A stretch of DNA of 16,088 bases. Source: an uncultured Asticcacaulis sp. GTDB lineage: Bacteria > Pseudomonadota > Alphaproteobacteria > Caulobacterales > Caulobacteraceae. Made by a program: the position numbers and the translations under genes. The stretch spans positions 1 to 16,088 of the forward strand of contig CAMLIY010000046.1 in assembly GCA_946480125.1 (NCBI GenBank), written 5' to 3'. The stretch's first letter is position 1; each line of letters begins with the position of its first letter. The notes beneath the pieces were generated by a model, which was given only the letters and a program-made list of their open reading frames with translations, had not been told where the DNA came from and made no database searches. Below, piece by piece: positions 16,038 to 16,088 of the stretch.

Positions 16038-16061
16038 CAGGCAGAAGCATCCCCCTGCCTG
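16038..16061. terminator. Hairpin after the M28 peptidase gene, possible terminator
   Basis: CAGGCAG (16038-16044) and CTGCCTG (16055-16061) form a seven-pair GC-rich stem around a ten-base loop, 33 bases after the peptidase stop. No T tract follows on either strand, so it is at best a weak or factor-assisted terminator. The remaining bases to the window end hold no gene that can be supported; short open stretches on the minus strand could be the tail of a convergent gene that starts outside the window. Confidence 0.35.
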
Positions 16062-16088
16062 CCTGGACATGCGGCCATGGCGAAATTG

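Overview
The window looks like chromosomal DNA of a stalked alphaproteobacterium in the Caulobacteraceae, most plausibly Asticcacaulis or a close relative. The main reason is a gene at 1996-4080 with the full architecture of SpmX, the lysozyme-derived stalked-pole organiser: an N-terminal muramidase-like domain, a long charged and then proline-rich middle, and two C-terminal membrane segments. It is far longer than the roughly 430-residue Caulobacter crescentus protein, which points to Asticcacaulis. A DUF1489 gene and a moderately high G+C coding style agree with this. I see no insertion sequence, prophage, CRISPR array or other sign of recent transfer.

Layout. The last 21 codons of an unidentified gene (1-66) precede a tRNA-Leu(GAG) gene (156-240). 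The magnesium transporter gene mgtE follows (348-1856). Then comes spmX (1996-4080), whose leader carries a sigma-54-type GG-N10-GC promoter candidate and a small dyad. spmX converges, with a 4-base overlap, on a patatin-like phospholipase carrying an N-terminal cyclic-nucleotide-binding-like domain (4077-5891, minus). Divergent from that is a TTG-started DUF1489 gene (6005-6394), which converges with a 1-base gap on panC (6396-7235, minus). Divergent from panC is a probable two-gene unit: a SPOR-domain lipoprotein (7303-7938) and a short MprF-like aminoacyl-phosphatidylglycerol synthase (7983-9614). A large soluble hybrid histidine kinase (9734-13030) follows. Its end overlaps an sfsA gene on the minus strand (13011-13714) that is broken by a one-base frameshift. 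Divergent from sfsA is a two-gene unit: a CinA-type MoCF-domain protein (13752-14543) and a secreted M28-family metallopeptidase (14560-16005).

How the genes relate. There is no single pathway here. Several products act at the envelope: SpmX at the pole, the patatin and MprF-like proteins on phospholipids, the SPOR lipoprotein on septal peptidoglycan, and the M28 peptidase in the periplasm. The kinase has no response regulator beside it, but it carries its own receiver domain. No gap exceeds about 140 bases; what each gap holds is noted with its neighbours. The observations most worth following are the long SpmX with its altered lysozyme active site, its sigma-54 promoter candidate, the frameshifted sfsA, and the cyclic-nucleotide-like domain whose signature arginine is replaced by histidine.
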